NCBI RefSeq assembly: GCF_026413145.1
Contig: NZ_JAOVYZ010000002.1
Location: 1-64,000, forward strand
Direction: 5' to 3'
DNA from: Limosilactobacillus kribbianus
Lineage (GTDB): Bacteria > Bacillota > Bacilli > Lactobacillales > Lactobacillaceae
DNA length: 64,000 nt
In this document: positions 24,946 to 35,104 of the stretch, in pieces
How the letters are laid out: every line of letters begins with the position of its first letter
Position numbering within the stretch: the first letter of the stretch is position 1
Program-made: the position numbers and the translations under genes
The notes under the pieces: generated by a model
Database searches by the model: none
The model's input: only the letters and a program-made list of their open reading frames with translations
What the model was told of the DNA's origin: nothing

Positions 24946-27618
24946 TCACTTTAATTTTTGTTGCCATTGATAGATCTGGTTCATGACCTCCATCGGCGTC
25001 ATTCCCATCAGATTGAGTTCTTTTAACTGGTGCAGAATCTTCTCGCCCTTGGTAGACTTGGCTTTCTGCGGGGCCGGCGCAAAGAGCTCCATCTGACCGT
25101 TGGCATCCATCGCCGATGTTGCTGGCTCAGACGGCTGAGCGCTTGGGGCCGTGGATTCTTCCGTCGCTGAAGTTTCTTCCACCCGGTCGGCACTGGCTGG
25201 CTGATGGTAGGTCACCGCCGTCTTCTTTTCGTTTAATGGCAGGGTAACCGCCTTTTCCTCCAGCTCGCCTAAGATCTGGTCAGCCCGCTTGAGCAGTGAA
25301 TCCGGCATCCCGGCCAGCTTGGCCACGTGGATCCCGTAGGACTTGTCAGCAGGACCCGCGCTGACCTTGTGCAGGAAGACCAGCTCGCCGTTCTTTTCGG
25401 TGGCCCCGACGTGAACGTTCTTTAGGCGCGGCAGGGTCTTTTCCAGGTCGGTCAGTTCGTGGTAGTGGGTCGAGAAGAGGGTCTTGGCGCGGACGTGTTC
25501 ATGAACGTACTCAATGATCGCCTGAGCCAGGGCCATCCCGTCATAGGTCGCCGTTCCCCGCCCGATCTCGTCAAAGAGGATCAGACTATGGTCGGTGGCA
25601 TGCTTTAGGGCGTTGTTGGCCTCCATCATTTCCACCATGAAGGTACTCTCCCCGGAAATCAGGTCGTCGGCGGCCCCAATCCGGGTGAAAATCTGGTCAA
25701 AGATCGGCAGTTCAGCCGACTTAGCGGGCACGAAGCAGCCCATCTGCGCCATCACCGCCGTCAGAGCCAGCTGCCGCATGTAGGTACTCTTCCCCGACAT
25801 GTTAGGCCCCGTGATCAGGAGAATATCGGTCTGATCATCCATCAAGACGTCGTTGGGCACGTACTCCTGGTGGCCCATGAACTTTTCCACGACCGGGTGG
25901 CGGCCGTCTTTAATCATCAGCTTGTGGCCGGTGTTCATCTGCGGCCGGACGAAGTGGTAATCCTCGCTGACCACGGCAAAGCTCTGCAAAACGTCTAGTT
26001 CCGACAGGGCGGCAGCCAGTGACTGTAGCCGCTTGATCTGCTTTTTTACCTGTTCCCGGACGGCAGCGAAGAGATCGTATTCCAATGCGGTCGACCGCTC
26101 CTGAGCCTCCATGATCAGGGCTTCCTTTTCCTTTAATTCTGGTGTGGAGAAGCGCTCGGCATTGACCAGGGTCTGCTTGCGCTCGTAACGATCTTTGGGA
26201 ATCTTGCTCAGGTTGACCTTGGTGACTTCAATGTAGTAGCCAAAGACATGGTTGTAGCCAATCTTGAGGTTGCCAATCCCGGTGACCTCCCGCTCGTGAC
26301 TCTGCAGGTCGGCGATCCAGCGCTTGCCGTTGTTCATCGCGTCCCGGTACTGGTCGAGTTGCTTGTTATAGCCGTCCTTGATTACCCCACCATCGGTAAC
26401 GGAGATCGGTGGGTCCGCGATAATTGCCCGATCGATCAGGTCGGCAATGTCACTGAGCGGATCCAGGCGTTTTTCCAGGTCGGCAAAGACGGGCGAATCC
26501 AGCGTTTCCAGGACGTACTTGATCTTAGGCACCTGAAGCAAGGAGGTCTTTAGCTGGATCAGGTCCCGGCCGTTAACACTCCCGTAAGCGACCCGCCCTG
26601 CGAGACGCTCCAGGTCGTAAACCTTGATCAGCTCATCTTGAATATTGCTGCGCTCAAAGTAGTGGTCGAGCAGTTCCTGAACCTTATCCTGACGCGCACT
26701 AATTTGATCGGGATCAATCAGTGGCCGGTCTAGCCAGCGTTTCAAGAGCCGACTCCCCATCGCGGTTTTGGTCTCATCCAAAAGCCAGGCGAGGGTCCCC
26801 TGACGCTTGCCACTGCGCATGTTGGTCGTCAGCTCCAGGTTGGTCTTGGAGTAGTGATCAATCTTCATAAAAGAGCTCGGTAAGTAGGCAATCGCCCGCT
26901 GCATGTGGGCCAAGGAACGCTTCTGAGTCGTCAGTAAATAGGAAACCAGCAGGGCTACCACGTGCTTTTGCTGCTCATCCTCCAGGTCCTGGGTCAAATA
27001 GGAAACCTCGGCGTTCTTCAGGATCTGTGGCTGGTGCGACTGAAGGATGTTGCGTTGTTTGAGCTGGGTGGTCAGTTCCGTCGGCAGCTCACCGTCAACC
27101 ACCGTTTCCTTGCTCTGCAGGTTGACCAGTTCGTTGACAATCGCTCCCACACTGTCGAGGGTGGTCGTCTTCAGCTCCCCGGTCGACAAGTCGGTGTAGG
27201 CCAGGCTGAACTTGCCCGCCGCGCTGATGGCCGTCAGGTAGTTATTTTGCCGGGCCGCATCCCCGGTGAGGTCCATCTTCGTCCCGGGCGTGATCAGGCG
27301 AGTGACGGCCCGCTTGACCATTCCCTTGGCCTTCTTGGGATCCTCCATCTGCTCGCAAATGGCCACCTTGTAGCCCTTATCAATTAAAATATCGACGTAG
27401 TTATTCACCGCCCGATGTGGCACCCCACACATCGGGATCGGATTTTTGGCGCTGTGGTTGCGGGTCGTCAGGGTCAGTTCCAGCAGCTGGGCTCCCTTGA
27501 TCGCATCATCATTAAAGAGCTCGTAAAAGTCCCCAAGGCGGTAGAACAGGAAGGCGTCTGGATATTGGTCCTTGACCTGTTGGTACTGCTCCATCATCGG
27601 CGTCAATTTCTTTGTCAA
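24946..27618 (-). CDS. mutS: DNA mismatch recognition ATPase MutS
   Basis: The 890-residue protein has the mismatch-contacting [11 protein letters not shown] near residue 30, connector and lever domains, Walker [19 protein letters not shown] and Walker [22 protein letters not shown] Ser/Ala/Glu-rich insert precedes the C-terminal beta-clamp/tetramer region. The start is a TTG behind GAGGTGA. It is the first gene of the mutS-mutL-ruvA-ruvB-tgt-like-yajC cluster. Confidence 0.97.
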   Translation of the reverse strand: MTKKLTPMMEQYQQVKDQYPDAFLFYRLGDFYELFNDDAIKGAQLLELTLTTRNHSAKNPIPMCGVPHRAVNNYVDILIDKGYKVAICEQMEDPKKAKGMVKRAVTRLITPGTKMDLTGDAARQNNYLTAISAAGKFSLAYTDLSTGELKTTTLDSVGAIVNELVNLQSKETVVDGELPTELTTQLKQRNILQSHQPQILKNAEVSYLTQDLEDEQQKHVVALLVSYLLTTQKRSLAHMQRAIAYLPSSFMKIDHYSKTNLELTTNMRSGKRQGTLAWLLDETKTAMGSRLLKRWLDRPLIDPDQISARQDKVQELLDHYFERSNIQDELIKVYDLERLAGRVAYGSVNGRDLIQLKTSLLQVPKIKYVLETLDSPVFADLEKRLDPLSDIADLIDRAIIADPPISVTDGGVIKDGYNKQLDQYRDAMNNGKRWIADLQSHEREVTGIGNLKIGYNHVFGYYIEVTKVNLSKIPKDRYERKQTLVNAERFSTPELKEKEALIMEAQERSTALEYDLFAAVREQVKKQIKRLQSLAAALSELDVLQSFAVVSEDYHFVRPQMNTGHKLMIKDGRHPVVEKFMGHQEYVPNDVLMDDQTDILLITGPNMSGKSTYMRQLALTAVMAQMGCFVPAKSAELPIFDQIFTRIGAADDLISGESTFMVEMMEANNALKHATDHSLILFDEIGRGTATYDGMALAQAIIEYVHEHVRAKTLFSTHYHELTDLEKTLPRLKNVHVGATEKNGELVFLHKVSAGPADKSYGIHVAKLAGMPDSLLKRADQILGELEEKAVTLPLNEKKTAVTYHQPASADRVEETSATEESTAPSAQPSEPATSAMDANGQMELFAPAPQKAKSTKGEKILHQLKELNLMGMTPMEVMNQIYQWQQKLK

Positions 27619-27694
27619 TTCACTTCACCTCATGAAATTTTTCTAAATATCAATCATTGTTCGCGCCATTGAATCGTTTTAAACACATCATTTA

Positions 27695-27723
27695 TTATAT
27701 TTTCTGCCCAGGAGCGGCGCAAG
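27695..27723 (-). promoter_or_regulatory. Promoter of the mutS cluster
   Basis: On the minus strand a TATAAT (plus 27695-27700) is preceded, about 17 bases upstream, by TTGCGC. It lies about 75 bases before mutS and just after the rny terminator. Confidence 0.6.
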
Positions 27724-27741
27724 AGAAACGCGCACCGAACA

Positions 27742-27771
27742 AAAAAGGCTGGGAGCTAACCCGGCCTTTTT
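27742..27771 (-). terminator. rny terminator
   Basis: AAAAAGGCTGGG pairs with CCCGGCCTTTTT around a six-base loop, with six T residues following on the minus strand. Confidence 0.85.
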
Positions 27772-27802
27772 GCTGTTATCTAGCTGTAAATGCTATCGCG
27801 CC

Positions 27803-29356
27803 TTATTTGGCGTAATCGACGGCGCGAACTTCACGAATCACGGTCACTTTGATATGGCCCGGATATTCAAGCTGCTCTTCAATTTGCTGCTTGATATCAT
27901 GAGCCAGTGTGGTGGCTTCCAGATCAGAAATCTTCTTTGGCTTGACGATGACCCGCAGTTCACGACCAGCCTGAATTGCGTAACTATGGTCAACACCATC
28001 GTAATTATTTGCTATGCTTTCGAGCTTCTTTAAGCGCTGAATGTACTGTTCAAGCGACTCGCTTCGTGCACCAGGACGGGCACCGGAAATGGCATCGGCG
28101 GCCTGGACCAGAACGGCAATTACTGAGGTCGGGGCCACGTCGCCGTGGTGAGAGGCAATCGTGTTGATGACGACCTTGTTTTCCTTGTACTTGCGGGTCA
28201 GTTCAACCCCTAGTTCAACATGGGAGCCATCAACCTCGTGGTCAACCGCCTTGCCGATATCATGCAGCAGCCCGGCCCGCTTGGCTAAGGCGACATCCTC
28301 GCCCAATTCACTGGCCATAATTCCGGCCAGTTTGGCAACTTCGATCGAGTGGTCGAGCACATTTTGCCCGTAGCTGGTCCGGTACTTCATCCGCCCAACC
28401 GTCTTGATCAGGTCCGGGTGCATGGAGTGAATGCCCAGGTCAAAGAGGGCCTGCTCACCGGTCTCCCGCAGCTGGTTATCCATTTCCTTGCGGGCCTTTT
28501 CAACGGCTTCTTCAATCCGAGCTGGATGGATCCGGCCGTCCTGAATCAGCTTCTCCAGAGCAATCTTAGCAATTTCCCGCCGCACCGGATCAAAGCCGCT
28601 TAAAACGACTGCTTCCGGCGTGTCGTCGATAATCAGGTCGATCCCGGTCAAGGTTTCCAGGGTCCGGATGTTCCGCCCCTCTCGACCGATGATCCGGCCC
28701 TTCATATCGTCATTTGGCAGAGTAACAACTGAAACCGTCGCCTCGGAGACAACGTCCGCGGCACTGCGCTGAATAGCTTCGACGATCAGCTTCTTGGCGT
28801 TGCGATCAGCAGTCAATTCCGCCTCCTGCTCGCTGTCACGGATCAGGACCTCCCGTTCGGTCTTCAGTTGGTCTTTCATTTCACTCAATAACTGTTGTTT
28901 GGCATCCTCGTGGGTCATCTCGGCAACCTTTTCAAGTTCTGCTTGCCGCTGCTCCACTAAGGCCGCTGCCTTTTTCTGTGATTGATGAAGTCGTTCCGTC
29001 TGCTGATCCAGCTTGTGTTCGCGTACCCCGACCGTGTTTTCACGTTTTTCCAAGGCGTTGTCCTTGTGGTCGAGCGACGTCTCCCGCTGCAAGAGCCGGT
29101 CTTCCTGGCGCTGGATTTCGCTGCGCCGCTGCTTAAGCTCGGCTTCGACCTGCTCACGGTAGCGGTGACTGTCTTCCTTGGCTTCCAGGATGGCCTCTTT
29201 TTTCGCCGTTGCCGCTTGGTTCTTGGCGTCCGCAATGATCCCCTCAGCATCCTTGTGGGCCTCTGCAACCCGTTTTTCATAGGAGGATTTGCGAACGGCA
29301 TAGCCGATAATAATCCCGACAACCATAGCAAGCGCGGCGAAAATTATTAATTTCAT
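27803..29356 (-). CDS. rny: Ribonuclease Y
   Basis: The 517-residue protein has one N-terminal membrane helix ([19 protein letters not shown]). A long charged coiled coil runs to about residue 200. The KH domain follows ([17 protein letters not shown]), then an HD-type phosphodiesterase with [13 protein letters not shown]. RNase Y starts bulk mRNA decay at the membrane in Firmicutes. Two ATG codons stand together behind GGAGGTG; the second, at 29356, has the better spacing. Confidence 0.97.
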   Translation of the reverse strand: MKLIIFAALAMVVGIIIGYAVRKSSYEKRVAEAHKDAEGIIADAKNQAATAKKEAILEAKEDSHRYREQVEAELKQRRSEIQRQEDRLLQRETSLDHKDNALEKRENTVGVREHKLDQQTERLHQSQKKAAALVEQRQAELEKVAEMTHEDAKQQLLSEMKDQLKTEREVLIRDSEQEAELTADRNAKKLIVEAIQRSAADVVSEATVSVVTLPNDDMKGRIIGREGRNIRTLETLTGIDLIIDDTPEAVVLSGFDPVRREIAKIALEKLIQDGRIHPARIEEAVEKARKEMDNQLRETGEQALFDLGIHSMHPDLIKTVGRMKYRTSYGQNVLDHSIEVAKLAGIMASELGEDVALAKRAGLLHDIGKAVDHEVDGSHVELGVELTRKYKENKVVINTIASHHGDVAPTSVIAVLVQAADAISGARPGARSESLEQYIQRLKKLESIANNYDGVDHSYAIQAGRELRVIVKPKKISDLEATTLAHDIKQQIEEQLEYPGHIKVTVIREVRAVDYAK

Positions 29357-29502
29357 CATTTCACCTCCGCTTCAACTATTTTGTTGTTGGTTAATAAAAT
29401 TAATTTCACCGTGTCATGTAAAAAACATCACACAAAGTAAATTTTAAGCTTGCCCAAGTGGGGTGTCAACCATTGAATTTCACAATTGAAAGGAAAAGGG
29501 CC

Positions 29503-29525
29503 CAGTCCAGATATTTCCTGGACTG
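29503..29525 (-). terminator. recA terminator
   Basis: CAGTCCAG (29503-29510) pairs with CTGGACTG (29518-29525), with flanking GGGCCC/GGGT pairing. TTTTCCTTTC follows on the minus strand. Confidence 0.75.
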
Positions 29526-29557
29526 ACCCCCGATTGGATTCATGCCTTGTTAAGCAA

Positions 29558-30625
29558 TTATTCTTCCGTATTTGCCTGATCCTGATCCGCTTCCTTAGCT
29601 GCGGGTGAGTCTTGTTCACCCTCGCTTGGACTCAGTGGATCCATTCCGTAGGCAACCCGGACTTTGTTCATCAGTTCGGCCATCTGGTCAGGATGATCGG
29701 CCAACCACTTCTTGGCATTCTCACGTCCCTGACCGATCCGGTCCGATCCGTAAGAGTACCAAGCGCCGCTCTTGTTGACCAGGTCCTTTTCAACCGCCAT
29801 GTCGAGAAGCTCCCCGGTCTTGGAAATCCCTTCCCCGTACATGATGTCAACTTCACAACGCTTGAACGGTGGCGCCACCTTGTTCTTAACGATCTTGACC
29901 TTGGCCCGGTTACCGATGACGTCGGTCCCGCTCTTGATCTGTTCGGCCCGCCGAATCTCCATCCGAATCGTGGCGTAGAACTTCAGGGCCCGACCACCAG
30001 TCGTCGTCTCAGGGTTCCCGAACATCACCCCGACCTTTTCACGAATCTGGTTGATGAAGATGGCGATGGTCTTGGTCTTGTTGATCTCACCGGAAAGCTT
30101 CCGCAGAGCCTGAGACATCAGCCGGGCTTGCAAGCCGACGTGGGCATCCCCCATCTCACCTTCGATTTCGGCCCGGGGAACCAGGGCTGCCACTGAGTCC
30201 ACAACCACCAGGTCAACAGCACCACTGGAGATCAGAGCGTCAGCAATTTCCAGACCTTCCTCACCGGTGTCCGGCTGGGAAAGCAGGAGGTTGTCGACGT
30301 CGACTCCCAGGGCAGCCGCATACTGCGGATCAAGGGCGTTTTCGGCGTCAATATAGGCCGCCGTACCACCCTGGCGCTGTACTTCGGCAACTGCGTGCAG
30401 GGCCACCGTTGTCTTCCCAGAACTTTCGGGTCCGTAGATTTCAACGATCCGGCCACGAGGATAGCCGCCGACACCGAGGGCCTTGTCAATTGCCAGCGAG
30501 CCGCTGGAGACGGTGGCGATCTTCATGTCGGCTGCGTCACCCATCCGCATGATTGAACCCTTACCAAAGTTCTTTTCAATCTTTCTAATTGCAACATCAA
30601 GTGCAGCTTTTCGCTGATCAGCCAA
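29558..30625 (-). CDS. recA: Recombinase RecA
   Basis: The 355-residue protein has Walker [17 protein letters not shown], the [19 protein letters not shown] segment, [18 protein letters not shown] in loop L2, and a short acidic C-terminus rich in Glu, Asp and Gln. It promotes strand exchange and LexA cleavage. The start is a TTG (30623-30625) behind AAAGGAGG. A LexA-type operator lies 75 bases upstream. It follows cinA, the usual cinA-recA pairing. Confidence 0.98.
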   Translation of the reverse strand: MADQRKAALDVAIRKIEKNFGKGSIMRMGDAADMKIATVSSGSLAIDKALGVGGYPRGRIVEIYGPESSGKTTVALHAVAEVQRQGGTAAYIDAENALDPQYAAALGVDVDNLLLSQPDTGEEGLEIADALISSGAVDLVVVDSVAALVPRAEIEGEMGDAHVGLQARLMSQALRKLSGEINKTKTIAIFINQIREKVGVMFGNPETTTGGRALKFYATIRMEIRRAEQIKSGTDVIGNRAKVKIVKNKVAPPFKRCEVDIMYGEGISKTGELLDMAVEKDLVNKSGAWYSYGSDRIGQGRENAKKWLADHPDQMAELMNKVRVAYGMDPLSPSEGEQDSPAAKEADQDQANTEE

Positions 30626-30663
30626 TTAGATTTCCTCCTTTGTATCGAAATATCCGTGAATTA

Positions 30664-30713
30664 ATCATAACAGTTTTCCACAAAAAAACAAGAAAAATGC
30701 GAACAATGGTTCG
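30664..30713 (-). promoter_or_regulatory. recA promoter with LexA (SOS) box
   Basis: CGAACAATGGTTCG at 30700-30713 is a perfect match to the Gram-positive LexA/DinR operator CGAAC-N4-GTTCG. Directly downstream on the minus strand lie TTGTTT (plus 30686-30691) and TATGAT (plus 30664-30669), 16 bases apart. The operator starts right by the cinA stop codon, so recA can be induced independently of cinA. Confidence 0.85.
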
Positions 30714-30714
30714 A

Positions 30715-31962
30715 TTATTTTTGCAGGGCGTGATAAATCATTTGCAGTCCGTGCTGGACACTCTGCCGGCGGATCTGTTGGCGACCAACGTAGGCTCCCA
30801 GGTGCAGCTGACGGGTCATTGTCGCCTGTCCCTGGATTGAGAGCCCAACCCAGACTGTTCCAGCTGGCTGGCCTTCCAGCGAATCAGGACCGGCAACCCC
30901 GGTAAAACCGATCCCGACCGCAACCCCAAGGCGCTGACGACTCTTCTCGGCCATCTGAGCAGCCGTCTGGGAGCTGACAACCCCGTAACGCTCAATCAGC
31001 TGTGGATCAATCCCCAGCAGGCGTTCCTTGGCGCTAGCGGCGTAGGTCACGAAGCCACCGTCAAAGACATTCGAGGCCCCGGGAACCGAGCAGATGGTGC
31101 TCTGGAACATCCCCCCGGTCAGGCTCTCGGCCGCCGTCACCTTCAAGTGCCGCTGCTTGAGCAGTTCCACAACTTGGGCTGCCAGCGAGCAATCATCGCC
31201 GACGCCGAAGAAGTAAGCTTCTTCCTTGGCAACGATCGCCGCCTGGGCCCGGTCCAATAACGCCGTGGCGGTTGCCTCGGGCAGGTCATGAACAGTCATC
31301 CGGACCTGGATAGCATCCGGCTGGACATAGGAAGTGATGACCACCTGGTGCAGGTCGCCCGTCGCCTCCGCGATTTCGTCCATCAACAGGGATTCCGGCC
31401 GGCCGAAGAAGTTGAGGGTCCGGCTGACAATCTGCCGTTCACCTTCGACAATTTTTTTCAGCCGTGGCAGGACCTCCTGGTTAACCATCGCCGTAAATTC
31501 GCGCGGCGGTCCCGGCAGGACGATTAGCCGCCGTCCGTCACGCTCGTACCAGCTGCCCAGCGCAAGCCCGACCGGATTGGCCAATGTCGTTCCCCCGCTC
31601 AGGTACATGGCCTGCTGAACGTTTTCCGGCATCATTGGCTCCTGACGCTGTCGAAAGCTCTCACGAATCCAAGCCCAGTGATCCTCGTCACGCGTCAAGC
31701 GTACACCCAGGGCAGCGGCCACCCCGCGCAGAGTAACGTCGTCCGCCGTTGGACCCAGGCCACCGCAAACAAAGACCAGGTCCGCATTCTGCCAGGCCGT
31801 CCGAACGGCGGTCTCCAGAAGATCGAGCTGATCGGGTACCGTCAGTTGCCGAGCGGCCGTAATGTCAAGTTTGCCGAGCTGTTGGGACAAGAAGGGCGCG
31901 TTCGTGTTGACGATCTGCCCTAAGATGATCTCAGTACCGACTGAAATGATTTCTGCTTCCAT
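30715..31962 (-). CDS. cinA: CinA, competence/damage-inducible protein (NMN amidohydrolase)
   Basis: The 415-residue protein has an N-terminal molybdopterin-binding-like domain (AEIISVGTEIILGQIVNTNA, VFVCGGLGPTADD, LPGPPREF). The C-terminal CinA domain has TAAESLTGGMFQSTI, GGFVTYAASAKERLLGI and FTGVAGPD. CinA proteins link to transformation in streptococci, and many have nicotinamide mononucleotide deamidase activity. It sits directly upstream of recA. Confidence 0.95.
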   Translation of the reverse strand: MEAEIISVGTEIILGQIVNTNAPFLSQQLGKLDITAARQLTVPDQLDLLETAVRTAWQNADLVFVCGGLGPTADDVTLRGVAAALGVRLTRDEDHWAWIRESFRQRQEPMMPENVQQAMYLSGGTTLANPVGLALGSWYERDGRRLIVLPGPPREFTAMVNQEVLPRLKKIVEGERQIVSRTLNFFGRPESLLMDEIAEATGDLHQVVITSYVQPDAIQVRMTVHDLPEATATALLDRAQAAIVAKEEAYFFGVGDDCSLAAQVVELLKQRHLKVTAAESLTGGMFQSTICSVPGASNVFDGGFVTYAASAKERLLGIDPQLIERYGVVSSQTAAQMAEKSRQRLGVAVGIGFTGVAGPDSLEGQPAGTVWVGLSIQGQATMTRQLHLGAYVGRQQIRRQSVQHGLQMIYHALQK

Positions 31963-32012
31963 TTAAATTTCACCCCTATATAGATAATACGTAAATTATA
32001 GCTCATCGCACT

Positions 32013-32054
32013 AAAAAAGAGTGGCCCGAATCCATTTTAGATTCAGCCACTCTT
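32013..32054 (-). terminator. pgsA terminator
   Basis: AAGAGTGGC pairs with GCCACTCTT, with an inner GAATC/GATTC pair. Six T residues follow on the minus strand. It ends the ymfF-ymfH-rodZ-pgsA run. Confidence 0.85.
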
Positions 32055-32063
32055 GGATTAATT

Positions 32064-32648
32064 TTATTTGAAGCCGTCGGAAAAGACGCCCCGGCCCTGA
32101 ATGAAGTAGTCCACACCGGAGTAAATGGTGAAGAACAGGCAAATGTAGAGCATGATTTGACCAAACGGAATATTCCAAATGGCAAAGATGACGTTGTTCA
32201 TCAGTAGGAAGATGATGGCGATGAACTGGGTCGTCGTCTTAATCTTCCCCGGCATCTTAGCCGCGAGCACAATCCCGCTCTGCTCAACCAGCAAAAGCCG
32301 CAGTCCGGTAACGGCTAATTCACGCCAGATGATAATTGAGGTTACCCAGGCAGGAACAACCTGATTCCCAGTCAGGACGATGAAAGCCGTCATAACCAGC
32401 AGTTTGTCCGCCAGCGGATCGGTAAACTTCCCGAAGTTGGTCACCAGGTGATTCTTCCGGGCGATCCGACCGTCCAGATTATCGGTGATCGTCGCCGCAA
32501 TAAACAGGATCGCCGCAATCAATTGGGCAACCGGAATCGTGGCCCCCCAGAAAGTGACGCTCCCCCAAGAAAACGGCACTACCATCAAAATCAGGAAAAA
32601 TGGAATAATAATTAACCGGACGACGGTTAATTTGTTAGGTAAGTTCAC
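32064..32648 (-). CDS. pgsA: CDP-diacylglycerol-glycerol-3-phosphate 3-phosphatidyltransferase
   Basis: The 194-residue membrane protein has the CDP-alcohol phosphotransferase motif DNLDGRIARKNHLVTNFGKF followed by TDPLADK, that is D-G-x2-A-R-x8-G-x3-D-x3-D. About five helices are visible. It makes phosphatidylglycerol phosphate, the precursor of the main anionic lipids. It lies 15 bases after rodZ, a common Firmicute pairing. Confidence 0.96.
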   Translation of the reverse strand: MNLPNKLTVVRLIIIPFFLILMVVPFSWGSVTFWGATIPVAQLIAAILFIAATITDNLDGRIARKNHLVTNFGKFTDPLADKLLVMTAFIVLTGNQVVPAWVTSIIIWRELAVTGLRLLLVEQSGIVLAAKMPGKIKTTTQFIAIIFLLMNNVIFAIWNIPFGQIMLYICLFFTIYSGVDYFIQGRGVFSDGFK

Positions 32649-32663
32649 GGTCTAGTCCCCCTA

Positions 32664-33713
32664 TTATCTTGTCTGCGTAGTCGATGCACTGGACGTTGCC
32701 GTCGTCTGCCGACTCGTGCTGTTAGCCGTTGTCGTTTGACTCGTCTGGCTGGTTGTTGAACTAGTCGAACTTGTCCGCGTGCTGGTGTTGGATGAACTCG
32801 TACTGCTAGTTGAACTCGAGGATGAAGATGAGGACGACTGGCTGCCAAAGTTGATCGTAACGGTCCGGGTGTTGTTATAGCTTCCGTTATTGGTAAAGTC
32901 GATCTTCTTGCCACCGATCTTCAGGGTGGTTGACTGAGCATTGCCGACCGTGATTACCAGCGTCGTCGTGTCCTTACCGACCTTCACACTGGTCTTTTGG
33001 TTGGCGTTTAAGGTCTTGTTCAAGAGATCGGTGCTGTTGTTGGCCCGAACCTGCATCCATGCCCGTGAGCTTGGATTAATCTGCAGGGTGGTGTCCTTAG
33101 TCAGTTTATCGGCAGTGTAGGTCACACTAGTGGAATTCCGGCTGCTCTGCTTGAGCTGGGTGGCCTTAGTAGCCGCCTTCTTAGTAGTTTTCTTGCTGGA
33201 TGAAGAAGCCTTCTTCCGGCTCTCACCGGAAACCGAAACTGAGCTATTATCGATCTTGGTCGATGAATCACGATGGTTACGGGCAATCGCCGTAAACCAA
33301 ATTGCGCCAAGAACCAGAATAATCACGCAAGCAATGATCACCGTTGGTAGGTAGCGCCGACTCTTGGAAACCTGAGTCCCCAACGTCTTGTGCTGGCTAG
33401 TCCGAGATTCCACGGCCTGAGTGATGTGCTCAGAATACTCCGCCGTTTTGGCCTTTGGCAGGTCGTCATCATACTCCTTCAGCAGTTCGTCGCCATCGAG
33501 GCCAACCGTATTGGCATACTGCTTGACAAAAGCCCGGATATAAAAATCACCGGGCAATTCATCGAACTTTTCGTCTTCAATTGCAATCAAATACCGCTTT
33601 TGGATCTTGGTAATCTGCTGAAGGTCGTCTAAGGTATAACCCTTCTCCTGGCGCGCTTCCTGCAGCTTCTTACCAATCTCCAGGTGTTTTTGTTCGCTAT
33701 TGTTTTCGCTCAT
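32664..33713 (-). CDS. rodZ: RodZ-like cell-shape protein with Ser/Thr-rich tail
   Basis: The 349-residue protein has an N-terminal Cro-type helix-turn-helix (GKKLQEARQEKGYTLDDLQQ, then LPGDFYIRAFVKQYA). A single membrane helix follows near residues 123-145 (LPTVIIACVIILVLGAIWF). The extracellular DUF4115-like beta domain contains AWMQVRANNSTDLLNKTL. The last 60 residues are almost only Ser, Thr, Gln and Asn, including a run of about ten serines. RodZ connects MreB to the elongation machinery, and mreBCD lie in this same window. The tail is unusual and may lie in the cell wall. Confidence 0.9.
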   Translation of the reverse strand: MSENNSEQKHLEIGKKLQEARQEKGYTLDDLQQITKIQKRYLIAIEDEKFDELPGDFYIRAFVKQYANTVGLDGDELLKEYDDDLPKAKTAEYSEHITQAVESRTSQHKTLGTQVSKSRRYLPTVIIACVIILVLGAIWFTAIARNHRDSSTKIDNSSVSVSGESRKKASSSSKKTTKKAATKATQLKQSSRNSTSVTYTADKLTKDTTLQINPSSRAWMQVRANNSTDLLNKTLNANQKTSVKVGKDTTTLVITVGNAQSTTLKIGGKKIDFTNNGSYNNTRTVTINFGSQSSSSSSSSSTSSTSSSNTSTRTSSTSSTTSQTSQTTTANSTSRQTTATSSASTTQTR

Positions 33714-33801
33714 TTAGCTTACACTCCATTTATATGATTTCACTTATCCTTGCACATTATATCATGTTCTTGAACGGACAACAGTTAAGAAAAGGTAGCG
33801 T

Positions 33802-35100
33802 TTATTGATGGTGGGGAACTACTTGGTAGACGGAAATCCCCTGGGGGGTGATGAATTCCTTGGCTACTCGGTAGAGGTCCTCAATTGAAATCTCTTTGAG
33901 CAGCCGAATTTCGTCCATCAGGTTGGCCCCGTCAAAAAGCTTGTCAGCGTAACGATTGGCAATGGCTTCCGGCGAGTCCAACAAGCCAATCAGCCGTCCG
34001 AGCTCCGCATTCTTGATCCCAGCAAAACGCGTCCGAGCCGCGTCAATCTGCTTATCGGCACTTTCCAGGATGGCAACAATTTCGTCGGCAAAGCGTTCCA
34101 TCTGGTCAGTATTCGAACTGAAGTAGGCAAAGTGGAAGCCCCGTTGCATTTCAAAGTTATAGCCAAAGGAATCGTCCAGTACCTCATTGTTGTAGAGCCG
34201 CAGGTAGTTGTCGGAGGTGTCGTCAAAGAGCACATCTAAAAGCAGATCAACAGCCAGCTTGTAGCGCAGCCGTTCCCGACCATCTTCAAACTGCTTGATG
34301 CCCCGCAGGCCCACCATTACCTTTGGCCGGGCGATGTTCATCGTCAGCGAACGGAACGGAATGACGTCGTGGGCGGTTGGGTCGTTAAGCTTGGTCAAGC
34401 GCCGTGGCGTTTCCGGAGTCGGGAAGTCCTTCCCGTTCTGATTGTCAATTACCCACTCCATCGTCTCTGCCGGATCAAGATTGCCAACCAAGAAGAGGTT
34501 CATGTTGCTTGGCTGGTAGAAGGTCCGGTAGCTTTGCATCAGGATCTGGGGAGTGATCTTGCTGATTGAATCGACCGTTCCCGCGATATCGATCCGCATC
34601 GGGTCGTGGGGATAGAGGTTGCCGATCAGGCCCAGGTAGAGCCGCCAGTCGGCATCGTCATCGTACATCTGGATTTCCTGACCGATGATCCCCTGTTCCT
34701 TGGCCACCGTCTTGTCCGTGAAGTAGGGATCCTGAACAAAATCAAGCAGAACGTCCAGGTTTTCCCGGAGATGGCTGGTGGTCGAAAAGAGATAGCTGGT
34801 CTGGGTGAAGCTGGTGTAGGCATTGGAGTCCGCGCCGAGCTTGCCGAAGAGGTCAAAGGCGTCGTGATCGGCCTTTTCAAACATCTTGTGTTCGAGAAAA
34901 TGAGCCACCCCGTCCGGCACCGTTACCGCGCCCTCCTCGTGGTAGGGAATGAACTGATTATCAATGGAACCAAAATCGGTTGAAAAGGTCGCGTAGGTCT
35001 TATGAAAGCCCGGCATCGGCAGCAATTGCACCAACAGGCCGTTGGCAAGCCGTTGCCGATAGATTGTCCGGTTAAATTCTTGGTAAGTATACTGATCCAT
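33802..35100 (-). CDS. ymfH: M16 family metallopeptidase (YmfH-like), catalytic motif present
   Basis: The 432-residue protein has the inverted zinc motif in GVAHFLEHKMFEKADHDAF (HxxEH) and the distal glutamate region (VAKEQGIIGQEIQMY). It is the likely catalytic half of a two-subunit M16 peptidase, with the next upstream gene as the non-catalytic half. The ATG at 35100 has a GGTGA ribosome-binding site inside the end of ymfF. Upstream GTG starts would overlap ymfF. Confidence 0.92.
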   Translation of the reverse strand: MDQYTYQEFNRTIYRQRLANGLLVQLLPMPGFHKTYATFSTDFGSIDNQFIPYHEEGAVTVPDGVAHFLEHKMFEKADHDAFDLFGKLGADSNAYTSFTQTSYLFSTTSHLRENLDVLLDFVQDPYFTDKTVAKEQGIIGQEIQMYDDDADWRLYLGLIGNLYPHDPMRIDIAGTVDSISKITPQILMQSYRTFYQPSNMNLFLVGNLDPAETMEWVIDNQNGKDFPTPETPRRLTKLNDPTAHDVIPFRSLTMNIARPKVMVGLRGIKQFEDGRERLRYKLAVDLLLDVLFDDTSDNYLRLYNNEVLDDSFGYNFEMQRGFHFAYFSSNTDQMERFADEIVAILESADKQIDAARTRFAGIKNAELGRLIGLLDSPEAIANRYADKLFDGANLMDEIRLLKEISIEDLYRVAKEFITPQGISVYQVVPHHQ

Positions 35101-35104
35101 TTGC

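Noticed and set aside
27640-27670. GCGAACAATGATTG upstream of mutS as a LexA box
   Set aside because: Only the left half-site matches; the GTTCG half is missing.
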